A DNA stretch of 64,000 nucleotides from an uncultured Acetobacteraceae bacterium (GTDB taxonomy: Bacteria; Pseudomonadota; Alphaproteobacteria; Acetobacterales; Acetobacteraceae), in the NCBI GenBank assembly GCA_903895595.1, contig CAITUP010000091.1:1-64000 (forward strand), in the 5' to 3' direction. The notes under the pieces are model-generated. The model saw nothing but the letters and a program-made list of their open reading frames with translations, searched no databases and had not been told where the DNA came from. The position numbers and the translations under genes are program-made. Positions 61,032 through 64,000 of this stretch are shown in pieces. Numbering within the stretch: the stretch's first letter is position 1; each line of letters begins with the position of its first letter.

Positions 61032-61335
61032 AAAATGGACCGCCGTCTGCGCTCTCCGGCGCAATCCGCCGTGTCGTCTTGCGCCATATCGTCGTGCTTT
61101 CCCATCACGACTCAAATTTGACCGCGATGGGTCAAATCGACTCATTCCGGTCAAACGGCTTCTGGTCGATCGCAGAATTCATGCGTCGTGCGATCCCTGT
61201 CTCGCGACCATGCTCTAGGACGAAATCCCGTATTCGGCGGCCCGGACAATGTCTCAAAACGCAAATTGCTGCGTTGCACCGGAAAATCGGCTGCTACCTG
61301 TGGTTCAATAGCTACTCCGGTGTTAACCGCATCGT

Positions 61336-61851
61336 ATGCGAATGCTCGTCCTTCTGCTGTTAGCCCTCTCCCCCCTCTCCGCCCGCGCGGAAGGCTTCTG
61401 CGGCGCGATGGGAAGCCCGGCAGTCGAGTTGAAATACATCTCCCGCGGCTTCGGCCATGGCCACACCGGCCTGGACATGATGGCCCCGCACGGCTCCCCC
61501 ATACGAGCGGCCGCGGGCGGCACCGTTGTCTATGCCGGGTGGTATTTCGCCTACGGCAACATCGTCGACATCCGCCACGCCGATGGCGTCGTGACCCGCT
61601 ACGCCCATATGTCCGCCTTCGCCCCCGGCTTGACCCTCGGCACGCCCGTGTCGGCCGGCCAAGTCATCGGCAAGGTCGGCGCCACCGGCCGCGCCCACGG
61701 CCCGCATGTGCATTTCGAGGTCCGTTTGAACGGCCACCCCGTCGATCCCCGGCCGTTTCTCTCGCTCGCCCCATGCACTGGCGCCGAGGCCAACGAGCCG
61801 ATCGAAGAAGCCTCGGTCCCCGAACCGCGCCTCCGGAAAAAGCACCGCTAA
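61336..61851 (+). CDS. M23-family metallopeptidase (LytM/peptidoglycan hydrolase)
   Basis: 171-aa exported zinc endopeptidase. N-terminal signal MRMLVLLLLALSPLSARAEG, then the M23 core: FGHGHTGLDMMAPHGSPIRA (HxxxD zinc ligands), GGTVVYAGWYFAYGNIVDIR and HGPHVHFEVRLNG (HxH). It trims peptidoglycan cross-links during growth or division, in the periplasm. No LysM or coiled-coil domain is present, so it is a minimal member. It is convergent with murJ, with a 53-base gap. Confidence 0.9.
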   Translation: MRMLVLLLLALSPLSARAEGFCGAMGSPAVELKYISRGFGHGHTGLDMMAPHGSPIRAAAGGTVVYAGWYFAYGNIVDIRHADGVVTRYAHMSAFAPGLTLGTPVSAGQVIGKVGATGRAHGPHVHFEVRLNGHPVDPRPFLSLAPCTGAEANEPIEEASVPEPRLRKKHR

Positions 61852-61904
61852 CGCGGCATCCGTGGGGCCGCCGAACCGGGGGCCTTCGCTTCCCGGCCGC
61901 GGAC

Positions 61905-63446
61905 CTACCGCCTCCGCCGCGACAGCATCCGCGGGATCTCCCGCAGATCGTACGCCCCCGTCATCTGGATGGCGACGACGTAGGCCGCCAACCCGATACC
62001 CACCAGCGCCGCCAGCGACAACAACCGTGTCAGGTCGCCGTGCGCCGCGGAAAACAGCCAAGCCTGCACCAGATACAGTGTTCCCGCCATCGCCAGCGAC
62101 GACAGGACCATCCGCCCCACCCGCCGCCGCAGCGCCGCATCGGGACGCAGGTGCCCCTGCCGGTACAGCACGACGGCGAGCCCCCCGACATTGAACAAAG
62201 CCGCGATACTGGTTGCCATCGCCGGACCGACATGGCGCAGCGGCACCATCAGCGCCACGTTCAGCGTCAGGTTCAGCGCCACCGCGATCATGCCGATCTT
62301 CACCGGCGTCGCCGTATCGCCGCGTGCGAAGAAGCCGGGCGCCAGCACTTTCACCAACACGAACGCCGGCAGCCCCAGCCCATACGCGGCCAGCGCCTGA
62401 GCCGACAGCCGCGCACTCTCGGCATCGAAGGCGCCGCGCCCGAACAGCGCCAACATGATCGGGAACGCCGACACAATCAGCGCCAGCGCCGCCGGCAAGG
62501 TCAGCACCAGCGTATACTCAATTGCTCGGTTTTGCGTGTCGTTGGCCGCCTCGGCCTCCCCGGCGCGGACCTGCCGCGACAGCAACGGCAGCAGTGCGGT
62601 CCCGACGGCGGTGCCGATGACGCCGAGCGGCAGTTGCTGGACCCGGTCGGCGTAATACAGCAGCGACACGGTGCCGGCGGGCAGCAGGCTGGCGATGATC
62701 ACGTCAACCGCGAGGTTCAGCTGCGTCACCCCCGCGCCCACCAGCCCTGGCGCCATGCGCTTCAACAGCAGCCGCACCCGCGGCGTCAGCCTCGGGCGCG
62801 GCACGCCCAGGCCCATCCCCGCTCGGTAGCCAGCCCACATGAGCAACCCGAGTTGCGCGACGCCGGAGATCGTGACGCCCCAGGACAAAGCATGGCCGGC
62901 GGTGGGCGTGTACGGCGTCAGCCACAGCATGCAGATAATGCTGATGATGTTGAACAGCACATAGGACGCGGCGGCGGCGGTGTAGCGCTCCATCCCATTC
63001 AGGATGCCCGACACCAAAGCGGCGAGGCAGATCAGGATCAGATAGGGAAAGGTGATCCGGGTCAGGGAGACGGCGAGTGCGAATTTGTCGGGATCGGCGG
63101 CGAAGCCGGGGGCGAGAACCTGGATCACACCGGGCATGCAGATTTCGCCCAGAACGGTGACGAACAGCAGCCAGAACGTCATGACCCCAAAGGATTCGCG
63201 GGCAAACTGGCGGGCCGCGTCGGGGCCTTCGGTGGCGAGCAGGCCTGAGAATTCGGGCACGAAGGCGGCGTTGAAAGCACCCTCGCCGAACAGGCGGCGG
63301 AACAGGTTGGGCAGTTTCAGCGCAACGAAGAAGGCGTCGGCGACCGGGCCGGCGCCGAGGATCGCCGCGATCAGCATGTCGCGGGCGAAACCGAGGATAC
63401 GGCTGGCCATCGTCCAGCCGCCGACGGTGAGGATGCCTTTCAGCAT
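61905..63446 (-). CDS. murJ: Lipid II flippase MurJ
   Basis: 513-aa inner-membrane protein with about fourteen hydrophobic helices; flips lipid II across the membrane for peptidoglycan synthesis. Signatures: GWTMASRILGFARDMLIAAI at the N-terminus, FFVALKLPNLFRRLFGEGAF, NAAFVPEFSGLL and RVQQLPLGVIGTAVGTALLP, with the charged cavity residues of MOP-superfamily MurJ proteins; the end is REIPRMLSRRRR. Full length. It lies upstream-convergent with the M23 peptidase gene, a plausible cell-wall grouping. The 166-base gap to gpsA shows no gene. Confidence 0.93.
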   Translation of the reverse strand: MLKGILTVGGWTMASRILGFARDMLIAAILGAGPVADAFFVALKLPNLFRRLFGEGAFNAAFVPEFSGLLATEGPDAARQFARESFGVMTFWLLFVTVLGEICMPGVIQVLAPGFAADPDKFALAVSLTRITFPYLILICLAALVSGILNGMERYTAAAASYVLFNIISIICMLWLTPYTPTAGHALSWGVTISGVAQLGLLMWAGYRAGMGLGVPRPRLTPRVRLLLKRMAPGLVGAGVTQLNLAVDVIIASLLPAGTVSLLYYADRVQQLPLGVIGTAVGTALLPLLSRQVRAGEAEAANDTQNRAIEYTLVLTLPAALALIVSAFPIMLALFGRGAFDAESARLSAQALAAYGLGLPAFVLVKVLAPGFFARGDTATPVKIGMIAVALNLTLNVALMVPLRHVGPAMATSIAALFNVGGLAVVLYRQGHLRPDAALRRRVGRMVLSSLAMAGTLYLVQAWLFSAAHGDLTRLLSLAALVGIGLAAYVVAIQMTGAYDLREIPRMLSRRRR

Positions 63447-63612
63447 GGGGACGCCCCCGCTGCCGCGAGGATAATGGGTGCCAACCCAATACCACCCGTC
63501 ATCCTCATGCTTGGCACGAGGCCCCCCGCCTCGCTGTCGCGGCCGAAAGTAAGGTGTGGATCCTCGGCCTTCGCCAAGGATAACGGGGGGAGGGGACGGG
63601 TTGGATTCATCG

Positions 63613-64000
63613 TCATTCGTCCCGCCGGGGGCGTGTCAGCAGGGCCGTGATCGCCTCGGTCAGCGTGACGCGGCCCCCCAGCAACGCGGCGACGGCGGCG
63701 CAGATCGGCAGTTCCACATCCCCGGCGCGCGCGACCAGCGCGGGGGCGGTGGCGACGCCTTCGGTCACGGTTTCCCGGCTCGCCAGAATATCCGCCAGCG
63801 CCTGCCCCCGCCCCAGCGCCAGACCGAGGCTGAAATTGCGGCTGGAGGAGCCGGTGCAGGTGAGCAGCAGATCGCCCAGACCCGACAAACCCATCACCGT
63901 CTCCGCCCGCCCGCCCAGCGCGATCGTCAGGCGGCTGAGTTCCGCGAGGCTGCGGGTGATCAGCGCGGCACGGGCATTCTCGCCGAGTCCGGCGCCGATG
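63613..64000 (-). CDS. gpsA: Glycerol-3-phosphate dehydrogenase [NAD(P)+], C-terminal part
   Basis: About 129 codons of the C-terminal domain are in the window; the N-terminus is off the right edge. The visible sequence starts [20 protein letters not shown] and continues [20 protein letters not shown] and [20 protein letters not shown], the substrate-binding signature of GpsA, then [20 protein letters not shown]. It makes sn-glycerol 3-phosphate for phospholipids. It is the gene upstream of murJ on the same strand. Confidence 0.93.
   Translation of the reverse strand, partial: IGAGLGENARAALITRSLAELSRLTIALGGRAETVMGLSGLGDLLLTCTGSSSRNFSLGLALGRGQALADILASRETVTEGVATAPALVARAGDVELPICAAVAALLGGRVTLTEAITALLTRPRRDE

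Noticed and set aside
61079-61363. Small plus-strand gene upstream of the M23 peptidase
   Set aside because: 94 codons without family features or ribosome site; its start overlaps the upstream control region of PEP-CTERM gene 3.
61188-63248. A 686-codon plus-strand open frame
   Set aside because: It is the antisense shadow of murJ: Arg/Pro/His/Gln-rich, with no family character.

Overview
This 64 kb window is high-GC bacterial chromosome. Gene content and protein style point to an alphaproteobacterium of the Acetobacteraceae/Rhodospirillales type: an NDUFS4-like complex I accessory subunit, a fused LplT-PlsC-acyl-ACP synthetase, PEP-CTERM proteins, a YqaA-family membrane protein, and dispersed palindromes of the kind common in that group. 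The family assignment is inference from protein resemblance only. The window starts inside one gene (PI-PLC-like, minus strand) and ends inside another (gpsA, minus strand).

Layout. 0.9-3.0 kb: arginine biosynthesis pair argD-argF. 3.2-11.7 kb: a small XRE regulator and hyfBCEFGI plus a luciferase-like flavoprotein. The complex resembles hydrogenase-4/formate hydrogenlyase, but its large subunit lacks the NiFe-binding cysteine pairs while the small subunit keeps all four Fe-S cysteines; it is best read as an energy-converting-hydrogenase-related (Ehr) complex. Two copies of a 26-bp-arm inverted repeat sit inside this operon. 12-31 kb: metabolic and housekeeping genes (formylglutamate amidohydrolase, quinone oxidoreductase, hydrolase, EamA transporter, FAD oxidoreductase, Uma2 protein, htpG, HD protein, M17 peptidase, MarR regulator, GMC oxidoreductase, two periplasmic binding proteins, glutathione reductase, propionyl-CoA synthetase, a PEP-CTERM protein, pdxJ). 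31-43.5 kb: a HigBA toxin-antitoxin pair, a YqaA membrane protein, an SGNH-like hypothetical, a ThDP enzyme with a racemase-family partner, an MFS transporter, and a TetR gene with a clear promoter/operator driving a phospholipid acyltransferase gene that is split by a 1-base shift.

44.4-49.1 kb is a visibly more A/T-rich block holding a compact operon of unrecognised genes. It ends in an 863-aa protein with a PIN-like nuclease signature and lies just upstream of tRNA-Pro. Two of its genes look interrupted (a frameshift at a T5 run and an in-frame TAA). 49.3-51.7 kb returns to core genes (tRNA-Pro, NDUFS4-like subunit, thrB, AhpD-like protein, rnhA). 51.8-55.3 kb is an AAA ATPase plus subtilisin-like protease pair that matches the IetAS anti-phage/anti-plasmid system. 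Together these make a probable defence neighbourhood around tRNA-Pro/rnhA, and the PIN-like operon is the best candidate here for an undescribed system.

55.5-64 kb: a DUF2442 protein, two tandem enolase-superfamily genes, two PEP-CTERM genes each preceded by a sigma-54 promoter and an 18-bp upstream element at nearly the same distance, a duplicated tail of the second enolase gene, an M23 peptidase, murJ and the end of gpsA.
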